A stretch of 64,000 nucleotides of DNA from CAVORB01 sp963736235. Lineage in GTDB: Bacteria; Pseudomonadota; Gammaproteobacteria; Chromatiales; Chromatiaceae. The position numbers were made by a program, and so were the translations under genes. The notes below the pieces were generated by a model. The model was not told the DNA's origin. It did no database searches and saw only the letters and a list, made by a program, of their open reading frames with translations. Where the stretch lies: contig CAVTOR010000031.1 of the NCBI GenBank assembly GCA_963736235.1, positions 558,001-622,000 on the forward strand, in the 5' to 3' direction. Positions 1-10,769 of the stretch are shown piece by piece; the first letter of the stretch is position 1, and each line of letters begins with the position of its first letter.

Positions 1-125
1 ATCATTCATTCCCTCAACCATAGGTCGCGAAAGGGGCTTTGCAAAGCCTTCCTCCGTTCGGATACAATTGCGGCGCTTTACCCGCAGCCGTATACAAACG
101 AGCAGATCATGAGGACGTCTCTTCC

Positions 126-341
126 ATGCCCAATGTCCGCTTGAAGGAAAACGAACCGTTCGAGGTGGCCATGCGCCGCTTCAAGCGCTCCTGCGAAAAG
201 GCGGGGGTGCTCGCCGAGGTCCGTCGTCGCGAGTTCTACGAGAAGCCCACCGCCGAGCGCAAGCGCAAGAAGGCCGCCGCCGTCAAGCGCCACCACAAGA
301 AGCTACAGCGCGAAAGCCGTCGCTGGGAACGGACCTACTGA
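126..341 (+). CDS. rpsU: 30S ribosomal protein S21
   Basis: This encodes a 71-residue basic protein of the small ribosomal subunit that contributes to initiation on the 30S particle. The sequence opens MPNVRLKENEPFEVAMRRF and closes with a lysine/arginine-rich tail, which is diagnostic of bS21. An in-frame ATG lies further upstream at 39, but the family always begins at this MPNV-type start. It leads the conserved rpsU-dnaG-rpoD macromolecular synthesis locus, here with a GatB/YqeY gene inserted before dnaG. Upstream bases 1-125 show no supported gene. Confidence 0.97.
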   Translation: MPNVRLKENEPFEVAMRRFKRSCEKAGVLAEVRRREFYEKPTAERKRKKAAAVKRHHKKLQRESRRWERTY

Positions 342-466
342 GCCGCATCCGGCGCCAGCCGAATCTTCCCGAAGCGGCGCGTGACGCGGCAACAATCGGC
401 AGATCGCCCCGCACAAACCCCGACCTCTACGCAAGCGCGGACTCGGTGTAGCGAGACTCCAGCCTC

Positions 467-910
467 ATGCTCAAGCAACGCATCCAGGACGACATGAAGG
501 CCGCGATGAAGGCTGCCGAGAAGCGCAAGCTTGGCATCATCCGCCTCATTCTCGCGGCCATCAAGCAGCGCGAGGTGGACGAGCGCATCGAGCTGGATGA
601 CACACAGGTCTTGGCGGTGCTGGACAAGATGGTCAAGCAGCGCCGCGACTCGATCGAGCAGTACACACGAGCGAACCGAGATGACCTGGCGGAACAGGAG
701 CGTTACGAGATCGAGATCTGTCAGGGCTATATGCCCGAGGCAATGAGCGAGGAAGAAATTGCACAGCTCGTTGACGAGGCCGTCATCGCCTCCGGCGCGG
801 CATCCATGAAAGACATGGGCAACGTGATGGGCGTGCTGAGGCCCAAGGTCCAGGGCCGCGCCGACATGGGCAATGTCAGCAAGCTGGTCAAGCAGCGCCT
901 GGGAGTCTGA
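467..910 (+). CDS. GatB/YqeY domain-containing protein
   Basis: This encodes a 147-residue protein matching the YqeY family, which resembles the tail domain of the GatB subunit of amidotransferases. Visible family features are the N-terminal helix MLKQRIQDDMKAAMKAAEK, the IRLILAAIKQREVDER segment and the C-terminal DMGNVMGVLRPKVQGRADM motif. Its molecular role is not settled in the literature; a role in aminoacyl-tRNA quality or tRNA-dependent amidation has been proposed. It lies 125 bases after rpsU and 39 bases before dnaG on the same strand, the usual position in many gammaproteobacteria and betaproteobacteria. Confidence 0.93.
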   Translation: MLKQRIQDDMKAAMKAAEKRKLGIIRLILAAIKQREVDERIELDDTQVLAVLDKMVKQRRDSIEQYTRANRDDLAEQERYEIEICQGYMPEAMSEEEIAQLVDEAVIASGAASMKDMGNVMGVLRPKVQGRADMGNVSKLVKQRLGV

Positions 911-949
911 ATCCCCGTCGGCACCGCGCCCATCTGCTAGCTTTATCGC

Positions 950-2698
950 ATGGCCGGCAGAATCCCCCCCGAGTTCATCGACGCGCTGCTCGCGCGCACC
1001 GACATCGTCGACCTCATCAATCACCGCGTCCCGCTGCGCAAGGCCGGCAAGGACTATCAGGCCTGCTGTCCGTTCCACGACGAAAAGACCCCGTCGTTCA
1101 CCGTCAGCCGCGAAAAGCAGTTCTACCACTGTTTCGGCTGTGGCGCCCATGGCACCGCCATCGGTTTCCTCATGGAGTACGACCGGATGGGGTTCCTCGA
1201 TACGGTCGAGGAGCTGGCCCGCCAGGCCGGCATGGAGCTCCCGGCGGGCGGCGAGGCCGCGCACAGCGGACCCAACCTCGCCCCCCTGTACGAGTTGCTG
1301 GAGCAGGTCGCCCGCCTCTACCGCGCGCAACTCAAGCACCATCCGCAAGCCGCGCGCGCCATCGACTATCTGAAGGCGCGCGGTCTAACCGGCGAGGTGG
1401 CCGGCACTTTCGGCCTTGGTTATGCGCCCCCCGGATGGGACTTCCTGCAGGCGGCCCTTGGCACGGACGCCGGCCTGCGGGAGCGCCTCCTGCAGTGCGG
1501 ATTGGTGATCAAGCAGGAGGGCAAGCGCTACGATCGCTTCCGCGACCGCGTGATGTTTCCGATCCGCGACCGCCGCGGCCGGGTCATCGGCTTCGGCGGA
1601 AGGATCCTGGGAGACGGCAAGCCCAAGTATCTGAACTCCCCCGAGACCCCCGTGTTCCACAAAGGGCGCGAGCTCTATGGCCTATATGAAGCGTTGCGGG
1701 CCATCAAGAACCCGGGGCGACTGCTCGTGGTCGAGGGATACATGGACGTCATCGCGCTCGCCCAGTTCGGGATCAACTATGCCGTGGCAACGCTGGGCAC
1801 GGCGACCACCGATGAGCACCTGCGGACGCTGCTGCGCGCCGCACCCGAGCTGGTCTTCTGCTTCGACGGCGACCGCGCGGGACGCGCCGCCGCATGGAAG
1901 GCACTGGAGACGGTGCTGCCACAAGCCACCGGCCGCCAGCAAGTCCGCTTCCTGTTCCTGCCCGAAGGCGAAGACCCGGACACATTGATCCGCCGCGAAG
2001 GGAAGGCCGCGTTCGAAGAGCGCGCGAAAGCGGCGACGCCCCTATCCGAGTTCTTGTTTCGCCAGCTCACGGCCCAGGTGGACATGGAGAGCCTCGATGG
2101 CCGCGCACGTCTCGGAGAGCTGGCCAGACCCCTGTTGGGAAAGGTACCGCCGGGTGTATTCCGGGACCTGTTGGACGCGCGGCTCGCAACGCTGGTCGGC
2201 GTCGCGACGAGCCAGCCATCGAGCAGCAACCGCGACACGCGCCGGCGAGGCCGAACAGCCCCGCGAAAACAGCCGCTCACGCCCCTGCGACTGGCGATCG
2301 CGCTGTTACTCCAAAATCCCCGCATTGCCAGCCAAGCCACCCAAGTGCCGGCCCTGTGGCGGAGACTGGATCGCCCTGGCGTCGAGTTACTGGCACAAAC
2401 GCTTGATTTGATTGCGGCCTACCCCGAAATCAGAACAGCTGCACTGTTGGAGCGATGGCGCGGACAAGACATGTACGCTCACCTCGAACGATTGGCGGAT
2501 CCGACACTCTTGGTCCACATCCCGGAAGAAGGGCTAGCGGCCGAACTCACCGGCGCACTGCAGCGCCTCAACGCGGAAACGACGAACGCCGAGACCGAAC
2601 GCCTGTTCGCGCGCAACAGCCCCGCGCAGTGGACGGAAGAAGAGAAGGAGCGTCTACGAGGGACGACTCCAACCGCCGGCGACGAACGCACCGGCTAG
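950..2698 (+). CDS. dnaG: DNA primase
   Basis: This encodes a 582-residue primase that synthesises RNA primers at the replication fork. Domain order fits the family: an N-terminal CHC2 zinc finger (about residues 37-66, CCPFH then HCFGCG), the catalytic core, a TOPRIM fold (VVEGYMDVIAL near 262 with the catalytic Glu; CFDGDRAG near 303 with the metal-binding Asp pair), and a C-terminal helicase-interaction region. The region between about 410 and 440 is a low-complexity linker rich in Ser, Arg and Thr. Length is normal. It lies between the YqeY gene and rpoD, 76 bases upstream of rpoD. Confidence 0.97.
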   Translation: MAGRIPPEFIDALLARTDIVDLINHRVPLRKAGKDYQACCPFHDEKTPSFTVSREKQFYHCFGCGAHGTAIGFLMEYDRMGFLDTVEELARQAGMELPAGGEAAHSGPNLAPLYELLEQVARLYRAQLKHHPQAARAIDYLKARGLTGEVAGTFGLGYAPPGWDFLQAALGTDAGLRERLLQCGLVIKQEGKRYDRFRDRVMFPIRDRRGRVIGFGGRILGDGKPKYLNSPETPVFHKGRELYGLYEALRAIKNPGRLLVVEGYMDVIALAQFGINYAVATLGTATTDEHLRTLLRAAPELVFCFDGDRAGRAAAWKALETVLPQATGRQQVRFLFLPEGEDPDTLIRREGKAAFEERAKAATPLSEFLFRQLTAQVDMESLDGRARLGELARPLLGKVPPGVFRDLLDARLATLVGVATSQPSSSNRDTRRRGRTAPRKQPLTPLRLAIALLLQNPRIASQATQVPALWRRLDRPGVELLAQTLDLIAAYPEIRTAALLERWRGQDMYAHLERLADPTLLVHIPEEGLAAELTGALQRLNAETTNAETERLFARNSPAQWTEEEKERLRGTTPTAGDERTG

Positions 2699-2774
2699 CC
2701 CTAATGGCAATAAATGTGCTAGAATGTGCGATTGTATTTTGTTCCTGTGCACGCGCTCAATCCAAGGTTAACTA

Positions 2775-4586
<1,812 letters not shown>

Positions 4587-4641
4587 GGTCAACCAAGACG
4601 CCTACCATTTCCCGTACCGACCCTAATCGAATGCTACGCCC

Positions 4642-4676
4642 CCGCTCCCGGATCGACGCGATTCGTCCGGGAGCGG
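4642..4676 (+). terminator. Hairpin after rpoD, terminator-like
   Basis: An 11-bp perfect inverted repeat, CCGCTCCCGGA at 4642-4652 and TCCGGGAGCGG at 4666-4676, separated by a 13-base loop. It lies 56 bases after the rpoD stop and just before the tRNA gene. There is no clear T-tract, so it may be a weak or processing hairpin rather than a classical intrinsic terminator. Confidence 0.5.
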
Positions 4677-4697
4677 CCACTACCACCCTCTTTCCAG

Positions 4698-4773
<76 letters not shown>

Positions 4774-5053
4774 AAAAACTAGTGGTTAGGAGCTCATCCT
4801 AGGCCCTTCCCATTTCCGAGATACCCAGGGGATACTTTGGGCAAGGACTAAGGCCGCCTAACGGATCAGTCGCGGGCATCGAATCATCGTTCTTGGAGCC
4901 CTTACGTGGCGGTGGCGAGGTAGGCCGGCGGCCTGGCGGAGGTTATCAATGCCGATGACCGTGGCGGGCGTGGCCGCCCTGGTGAATGCGCGGAAACACA
5001 CGTCCAACGGCGTTCACCAATAAGGGCGGTAACGGTGATCGATCCGGCCAAGC
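4774..5053. other. Intergenic region, no gene seen
   Basis: About 280 bases between tRNA-Ile2 and the 3' end of the broken peptidase gene. Neither strand gives a frame with recognisable protein similarity. The tRNA 3' end is a common integration point, but I see no duplicated tRNA tail and no integrase in the window. Confidence 0.5.
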
Positions 5054-5911
5054 CTAGAACTGCAACGCGACGGGCGTTTCCCGTGTGAGCCACTGTCGCC
5101 AGCCAGCCTCAAACGAGGCGAGCCCGCCCGGATAGCCGGTCTCGAAGAAATTCGCGTGATCAAATCGCTGGCAGCGGTGTTCGGCCACGGCGTTGAGGTA
5201 ATTTTACCCGAGTTGCTGGCGCTGCGCGTCCTGGATCAGGAAGTACACCAGCGACCAAGCGTAAGAGTACGCAGTATCGCTCCCGATCCTGTCCCAATCG
5301 CCGCGCTCTGAGTCGAGGAACCGGCGAAACGCGGGCAGCTTCCCAGAACGATGCAGCTCTCGAAGGTGTTGGACCCGCGATAGCGGCGCTTCGGCGCGGG
5401 CGTAGCTCTGCTGGAACTCCAATTGCTCCATGACCTCCGCCATCCCTTCGTTGAACCACAACGGGATGCTGCCAAGCCAGTTGCCGAGCGCGAGGTGGGT
5501 GATCTCGTGGCGGGCGACGGCAAGCGTCCGCTGCTGACCGGCCCAACGCACGACGGCCTCGTTCTCCGAGAAGCTGTAGTAACCGGCGGTCGTAGCCAAG
5601 CCCGAGGTTTTCTTGTTCCGATACTGCGTGAACCGCGCTATGCCGTCGATTACGGTGATGTTGACGTGCAGGGGTTCGACGGTTCTCAGCTGCAGCTCGG
5701 TGGAGAACATGCGGAATACCCCGTCGATGTTCCTCTCCAACGCTCGCTGGAACTCAGTCTGTGGCGGCTTCCCGAGATACTTGTAGTCTGCTGAAAACAT
5801 GCTGACACCACCGCCCGCCGTGGTGCCGATGACCGCGGATGGCTCTTGATCCGGGGGTTTGTCGGAGAAGTTCTTGCGGCCTTCAGCATCAACCCAACTG
5901 TAGATTTGACC
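5054..5911 (-). pseudogene. Secreted DUF4124 / peptidase MA-like metalloprotease, broken
   Basis: The reading frame (minus strand) begins in a DUF4124 motif, GQIYSWVDAEGRKNFSDKPP, a domain typical of envelope proteins, and continues into a gluzincin-type peptidase domain with HEITHLALGNW (HExxH) and the downstream glutamate in WFNEGMAEVME. A TAA at 5204-5206 interrupts it, yet the same frame continues for about 49 more residues (NYLNAVAEHRCQRFDHANF and onward) to a TAG at 5054-5056, a plausible family C-terminus. Upstream of the DUF4124 motif there is no signal peptide or start: the frame runs into unrelated sequence and the 61-bp repeat. I infer a gene with a lost 5' end and a premature stop. 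Confidence 0.6.
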
Positions 5912-6256
5912 CTGTGTGGAACGAGTTGGGTTCGCTATTCCCTCGGCGACGCAGGGGCTGCCGACGGCTTCGTGGGCAACGGGAGAGAAGGTGAATCCCC
6001 CTGGCCCGGGTTGGGTACGGATCAGGGACTCAGGTGCAGGTAACCCGATGGCAAGTCTTGGCGCGAATGTCTTGTCGTGTGCGCTGCTCGCCCGCGCATC
6101 CGCCGGATTGGCGATCCCCAGCCAGACGAGATATCGATGCCGTCTGTTCCCCGGTCGAAACCAGCCAGACGAACTCCAGCGCAACCAGAAACCCCAAGAG
6201 CGAGCGCAATGCGTCTGTACGCCGTTTCGAGGGAGGGGGGATAAGGGGGATAGAGG

Positions 6257-6317
6257 ATAGGAAATCCAACCGCGCCACGGCTGGTATGAGCGGAACGCTA
6301 CCGTCGAGGGTCCGTTA
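6257..6317 (+). repeat. 61-bp direct repeat, copy 1
   Basis: Runs from ATAGGAAATCCAACCGCG to GAGGGTCCGTTA. It differs from copy 2 (8548-8608) at only two positions and has the same orientation. The two copies bracket 2.23 kb carrying the cysH-like and epimerase genes. Copy 2 abuts the 3' end of the IS91-type transposase, so the repeat may be an IS91-type end or the scar of a rolling-circle event; this is inference. Confidence 0.8.
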
Positions 6318-6364
6318 AGGTAAGGCTGCTTGCGAGGACGCAAAGCAGGGCGGTGGGGAAGATT

Positions 6365-6473
6365 TCGCAGTCCCGACGCGCGCTGGGACATCGCCAGCGG
6401 CACGATCGCGCTTTACAATTGGGCCAACAACGGCGCCTGTTTCGACGACGTCGAGGTTCTCGGAGTTTACTGA
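6365..6473 (+). pseudogene. Possible C-terminal fragment of a lectin-like surface protein
   Basis: In one plus-strand frame ending at the TGA of 6471-6473, the sequence reads RWDIASGTIALYNWANN followed by GACFDDVEVLGVY. The pattern 'SGTIALYxWxNxGxxFDDVxV' resembles the last strands of concanavalin-A/LamG-like domains of extracellular proteins. Nothing upstream in the same frame continues the domain, and the fragment starts about 50 bases after the 61-bp repeat, suggesting a gene cut off by rearrangement. Assignment rests on a short motif only. Confidence 0.3.
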
Positions 6474-6895
6474 GCCATCGAGCAGCTCTTTGCGGATCGG
6501 AAGGGCGCCACCAGTCCGTGTCGCAGCGAACCGCCCCCAACTGGGGGTCGCCTGCGTACACGGGCCGGTCCATGGATTTCCCGCCCCCGATGGCAACACC
6601 TGAAAAAAGGCCGGAGTAACCTCTGAGCGCGCCGCGTAGTAGAATGTTGAGGAAAGCTCGACGGGGCACGCTCACCGCATCCATTGGGCCATGCTAGGAA
6701 CCCAGCTAGAATTAAGCCGGCCTCGGACCGCGGTGCTTCGCGAAGATTCAATCATCGCCTGCTCCACGCGCTGTCAGAGCCACCTTTGACCATCAGCAAG
6801 ATATTGATTGGAGATGCGGTAATCTCGGAGCCAGAAAGACTCGGGCGAGCTTTTCGCGCACTTCACGGTCAACCCACTCCCGGTGTACTCCAGCG

Positions 6896-7622
6896 GTGCT
6901 CAATCGACACCGCACAGCAATTCCATCGGTACTCTCACTCTTGGACATTTCCGCGATCACCGAGCAGATCACGCAGTACAAGGCGCAAGGACTGCGGTTG
7001 TTTTGCACCTCGTCGTTCCAGTCGCAGAGTGTGCCGTTGCTGCATATCATCAGTCGCATTGACCGCGACATCCCGGTGTTTTTCATCAACACGGGCTATC
7101 TCTTTCCAGAGTCGTTGAAGTTCCGGGATCAGCTCGTCGCCGAGCTGGGGCTGCGGGTCGTTACGCTGCATCCCAGTGTCCCCAAGACGCAGCAAATTCG
7201 GCCCCGCCGGCAGTCTCCTCTTTGCCTCCGACCCTGATCGATGTTGTCACCTCAACAAGGTACAGCCGATGGAGTCAGTGCTGCTGGCGCACGACGTCTG
7301 GATCAACGGCGTGCGCGCCGATCAAACGGCGCAGCGCCAGGCGATGCAGACCGAGCAACGCGGTCCATACGGAGTTCTGCGCTATCATCCGCTCCTCAAC
7401 TGGACATCGCGCGACGTGAGCGACTATGCCCAAGCAAACCGACTCCCGGTGCATCCTTTGGAACAGCAAGGCTACCTCAGTGTCGGTTGCGAGCCCTGCA
7501 CGCGGCCCTACCTGGAAACGTTGCAAAGCCGCGGCGGTCGCTGGTTTGGCATGAAGAAGGCGGAGTGTGGTTTGCACACCGATCTCGCGACCGATGCCGG
7601 TAGCGGCGTCGACAACCCATGA
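6896..7622 (+). pseudogene. cysH: Assimilatory APS/PAPS reductase, frameshifted
   Basis: Two overlapping frames together form a CysH-type reductase, which reduces adenylylsulfate (or PAPS) to sulfite with thioredoxin in assimilatory sulfate reduction. The first frame carries GLRLFCTSSFQSQSVPLLH and VFFINTGYLFPES; the second carries DPDRCCHLNKV, WINGVRADQ, GCEPCTRP and the C-terminal ECGLHT. The Cys-Cys plus CxxC pairs are the [4Fe-4S] ligands of APS-type enzymes, and ECGLHT holds the catalytic cysteine. Deleting one A in the AAA at 7194-7196 joins the frames. The stop overlaps the epimerase start as ATGA. The gene sits between the 61-bp repeats; the true N-terminus may be missing. Confidence 0.75.
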
Positions 7623-8551
7623 AGGTATTGGTCACCGGAGGTGCGGGTTATCTCGGCACCGAATTGGTCGATCGCCTCAGCCGTCGCGGCGATGTAACAG
7701 AGGTCGTCGTCTACGACAACCTCAGTCGGCACAACTACAATCTGTTCGTCGTCTCCGGGCCGGCGTCGCTCGATAAAGTTAGATTCGTGCGGGGCGATGT
7801 GCTCGATTCCCGCGGACTCCGCAGCGCATTGCGGGGCATGGATGTCGTTTATCACTTGGCAGCCCGAGTTTCGACGCCGTATTCGGACGAAAGTGCCCAT
7901 CTTTACGAACAGGTCAATCACTGGGGCACCGCGGAGCTGGTTACCGCCGTAGAAGAGAGCGGCGTCTCCCGGTTTATCTTTGCCAGCAGCGCCGCGGTTT
8001 ACGGGTTTTCCGAGAACGACGTGTATCCGCACACCCCTGCACACCCGAAGACCTACTACGGCGCCGCAAAACTGCGAGCGGAACAGCAGGTCGAGCGTTT
8101 AGTCGACAAGATGGCGACGTTTGTCCTTCGCTGCGCAAACGTGTACGGCTACAGCCGCAGCATGCGCTTCGACGCAGTCATCAACCGCTTCCTGCTGTCG
8201 GCCCACACTGGGGAGCCCATGATCGTTCAAGGAAACGGGCAACAGATGCGCTCGTTTGTTTCCGTCGCGACTACCGCGGTTTGTTTGGAGCGCTTGCTCG
8301 ACGCGGGAATAGCGGCCGGCACACATACGATCGTGGATCGCGTGCTGAGCGTTCTCGACCTCACCGATGCCGTCCGATCCTTGTATCCGGAGGCGGAGGT
8401 TTTGTTCGTCAGCCAGCACGTCGAGCCACGGCATCTCAGACTCGCCTATGCGGCCTCGTTAGGGCCGATCCTCGGGATCGCGCCGAGTGCGCTCCAACAA
8501 GAGCTCGAGGCATGCTCCCGCTCGTTTGCGACAGCCCCCGCGAGAGAATAG
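7619..8551 (+). CDS. NAD-dependent epimerase/dehydratase (extended SDR)
   Basis: This encodes a 310-residue extended short-chain dehydrogenase, probably acting on a nucleotide sugar. The Rossmann motif MKVLVTGGAGYLGTEL (GxxGxxG) is at the N-terminus, YHLAARVSTP and FASSAAVYG follow, and the catalytic YxxxK is in YYGAAKLRAE near residue 147. The start overlaps the cysH stop, suggesting translational coupling. The TAG stop (8549-8551) uses bases of the second 61-bp repeat, so the natural C-terminus may have been cut. The substrate cannot be told from sequence alone. Confidence 0.85.
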   Translation: MKVLVTGGAGYLGTELVDRLSRRGDVTEVVVYDNLSRHNYNLFVVSGPASLDKVRFVRGDVLDSRGLRSALRGMDVVYHLAARVSTPYSDESAHLYEQVNHWGTAELVTAVEESGVSRFIFASSAAVYGFSENDVYPHTPAHPKTYYGAAKLRAEQQVERLVDKMATFVLRCANVYGYSRSMRFDAVINRFLLSAHTGEPMIVQGNGQQMRSFVSVATTAVCLERLLDAGIAAGTHTIVDRVLSVLDLTDAVRSLYPEAEVLFVSQHVEPRHLRLAYAASLGPILGIAPSALQQELEACSRSFATAPARE

Positions 8552-8608
8552 GAAATCCAACCGCGACACGGCTGGTATGAGCGGGACGCTACCGTCGAGG
8601 GTCCGTTA
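8548..8608 (+). repeat. 61-bp direct repeat, copy 2
   Basis: Near-identical to 6257-6317 in the same orientation. On the left it supplies the stop codon of the epimerase gene; on the right it supplies the TAA stop of the IS91-type transposase read from the other strand (stop at 8606-8608). A boundary serving both genes marks a recombination junction. Confidence 0.8.
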
Positions 8609-9900
8609 GCCCACGACGGCTGCACGCAGCGGCGAGTTGGGCGCCAGCACACCGTGATAGCGGTGGCGGTGCAGGCGCGGCGGCGGGATCAGGGCCGCCA
8701 GTTGGTCGATGAGCTCCAGTGGTGTGAGAACCAGCTTGGCGCAGCCATCGCGCCGGGGTTGCGGCAACTGGTAGATGACCCGGTGCTCGCCGACCGGCTC
8801 AAGCCGCTCAAGGGCGAACGGCGGGCGGCCGCAATAGCGCAAGAACCGTTCCAGTCCAACCCGGTCGTTTCCAGCGATGCGTACCGAAGCGTCGAGCGAG
8901 AAGCCCGGGTTGTCCCACCCGAGCATTTCGCGGGCGTCCTCGGCATCGAGCAGGCCGCGACGGGCGAACCAGCGCAGGACGCGGCGGCGCACCTGCTCGC
9001 CGACGGCGGCAAGATCCTCGGGCGTTGGCTCCGCGGCGTAGCGGAATCGCAGCCGACCATCGTCGAGGGGCTCGAACACGCCGTCGATGATGCAGCAATG
9101 GTAATGGACATGGCGGTTGAGCGAGGAGCCGAAACGGTGCACGAAGCTCACCGCCCCGGAGCGCGTGTGCGGCGAGGACCCCGGGGTGGTCCGACGCAGA
9201 TGACCCCCGATTACCCGAAGTAAGATGTGCAGGACCGCACTGACCGCCCTCGGCTCTCGTTTCAGAAAGTAGCGCAAGCGCTCGGGAACCGATAACCCTA
9301 GATCCGGCAGTTGAACTCCCGTAGCGGGATTTTTCGGGACCTGATGTTGCCCGTAACATGCAGAAATTTCAGAACATATAGGTGGCCAACGTCAACTGCG
9401 GAGCAGTTAGAAATGGGTCACCGTTTGGGTGACGCGGCCGCAGGCAACGAAACTTCCTAATTCAGCGGCTTAGCCGTCTGTCGATCCCCTAACTGCCGAA
9501 TTTAGGAAAACACCCATTGGCGCACCGGCAACTGCGGGAAGACATGATCGACCAGGTACGCCGCGGTCTCGACCATGCGCCGAGCATTGCAGGAGGGGCA
9601 CAGGCCCCGACCTTTGCACGAGAAGGCGACCAGAACATCATGGCCGCACTCGCCACATCTGGCGCGGGCGAAGCCGTAAGCGAGGATGCCGCATTCGAGA
9701 TAACGCCGAAACGCCTTTTCCACATACACCGGCACCTGCCAGCCATCCCAGTCGGCTTCCTCGGCCAGGGCGAGGTAGGTCTCCAGGTGCTGCTGAACAA
9801 TCTGGTAGAGGGTTGTGCGCTCGGGGCGGTGGCGTTCCTTGACGCCGGGCGCCGAGTTTGCCGGGCACCCTCCTCCGACAGCGGGCTCACAGTTCCGCAT
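8606..9900 (-). mobile_element. IS91-family transposase, interrupted
   Basis: Read on the minus strand, an N-terminal zinc-binding domain (ECGILAYGFARARCGECGHD, then GLCPSCNARRMVETAAYLVD) runs to RQWVFS at about 9507. The HUH/Y2-type transposase body resumes as LSVPERLRYFLKREP and includes HYHCCIIDGVFEP and a C-terminal LIPPPRLHRHRYHGVLAPN. The two parts are in different frames, separated by the 210-bp insertion at 9297-9506. Removing that insertion and a 5-bp target copy gives one open frame of about 359 residues. The C-terminus ends abruptly at the 61-bp repeat, so it is probably truncated too. IS91 elements move by rolling-circle replication and can carry flanking DNA. Confidence 0.85.
9297..9506. 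mobile_element. 210-bp MITE-like non-coding insertion in the IS91 transposase
   Basis: Bounded by imperfect terminal inverted repeats, CCTAGATCCGGCAGTT at the left and AACTGCCGAATTTAGG at the right (13 of 16 match after complementing). Flanks are ATAAC at 9292-9296 and AAAAC at 9507-9511, consistent with a 5-bp target duplication carrying one mutation. It has no coding frame of its own. The CCTAGAT... termini resemble IS1380-family ends, so a non-autonomous derivative of such an element is possible. Confidence 0.75.
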
Positions 9901-10106
9901 CGGGCGTCCATGCCCGGGATACTGTCGCTCGTTTTTTGTACTCTGCGGAATCGGCAGTCTCTGCGATTCGGGTCGGCCTGCCCGGCGTTTGTCAACTTGT
10001 TCCCGTCGCGTTGGTCAGCCTGTCTGAGGGCCGCAGAGTCCTCGTCGATGGGTTGAAGCGTGCACACGCCCATACGGGTCTCGGCCCGTGGCCACCCCGT
10101 CCCGAG

Positions 10107-10358
10107 TTATGACCTGCAGCGCACATAGTCCCCGGGGGAGGCAGGGCCCTCTGGCAACCGGGTTTGCAAAAACTCGTTGTCATCCGCCGCCGGGGCACCC
10201 GTGAGAAACTGCGCGACTAGCTGTCCGTGCAGGCCAGCCACCTCGCTTTCAAGCCGACCAATGCGGATCTTGATCTCTCGAAAGTCTCGCCGTTCCCGCT
10301 GGCTATCCAAGACCCGTTGAACAATTTGCATCAGCGGGCCTAGATTCAGCTCCGGCAC
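10107..10358 (-). CDS. Small predicted coiled-coil protein, hypothetical
   Basis: This is an 83-residue frame. Its N-terminal half (LMQIVQRVLDSQRERRDFRE followed by IKIRIGRLESEVAGLHGQLV) has a strong heptad-like charged helix pattern resembling small coiled-coil proteins that often accompany toxin-antitoxin or accessory genes. The C-terminal third looks unstructured and may not be native, because the IS91 remnant lies next to it. No function can be assigned. Confidence 0.4.
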   Translation of the reverse strand: MPELNLGPLMQIVQRVLDSQRERRDFREIKIRIGRLESEVAGLHGQLVAQFLTGAPAADDNEFLQTRLPEGPASPGDYVRCRS

Positions 10359-10769
10359 GCTATGCGTCCAAATCGCGATATTGCGACTGTCCCACCATAG
10401 CGCCTTTCCTCTTCCAACACACTCAAGGGGTTACGATACCGGTCACGAAAAGCAGGGAATGGGTATCAGTTCTTCGCATTCGTCGCACCCCCTTTCGCAA
10501 GAGACGCCCCATCGTCGCCAAGTGAACGAGGACGAGGGTCAGCTCTCGCTTTGTTGCATTGCGCCTCGGACGAGCCGCGCCATGGTTGCCTAGTTCTCTA
10601 CGGTAGTCATGAGGCGTTTTCTCATAGCGTTTCAGGGGAGCTCGATGGGGCAGCGCGGCCGCGGGTCTTCGTCCGTGCGCCGGTGCTCGAGAATCCCCCA
10701 CATAGCGTTCGTCGCACGGCGCGTGCCTGGCCTGTCAAGCAGATTAAGGGGGATGAAGCCCCTGCCCGA
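10359..10769. other. Intergenic, no gene supported
   Basis: About 410 bases between the coiled-coil frame and the RND pump gene. Frames on both strands have compositional shadows only. Arginine-rich minus-strand translation near 10440-10700 has no motif I recognise; it could be debris of a mobile element. Confidence 0.4.

Noticed and set aside
1..125. Start of tsaD on the minus strand, often divergent from rpsU
   Set aside because: The few bases available do not show the TsaD N-terminal motif.
10423..10701. 92-residue Arg-rich minus-strand frame as a transposase remnant
   Set aside because: No transposase motif could be recognised.
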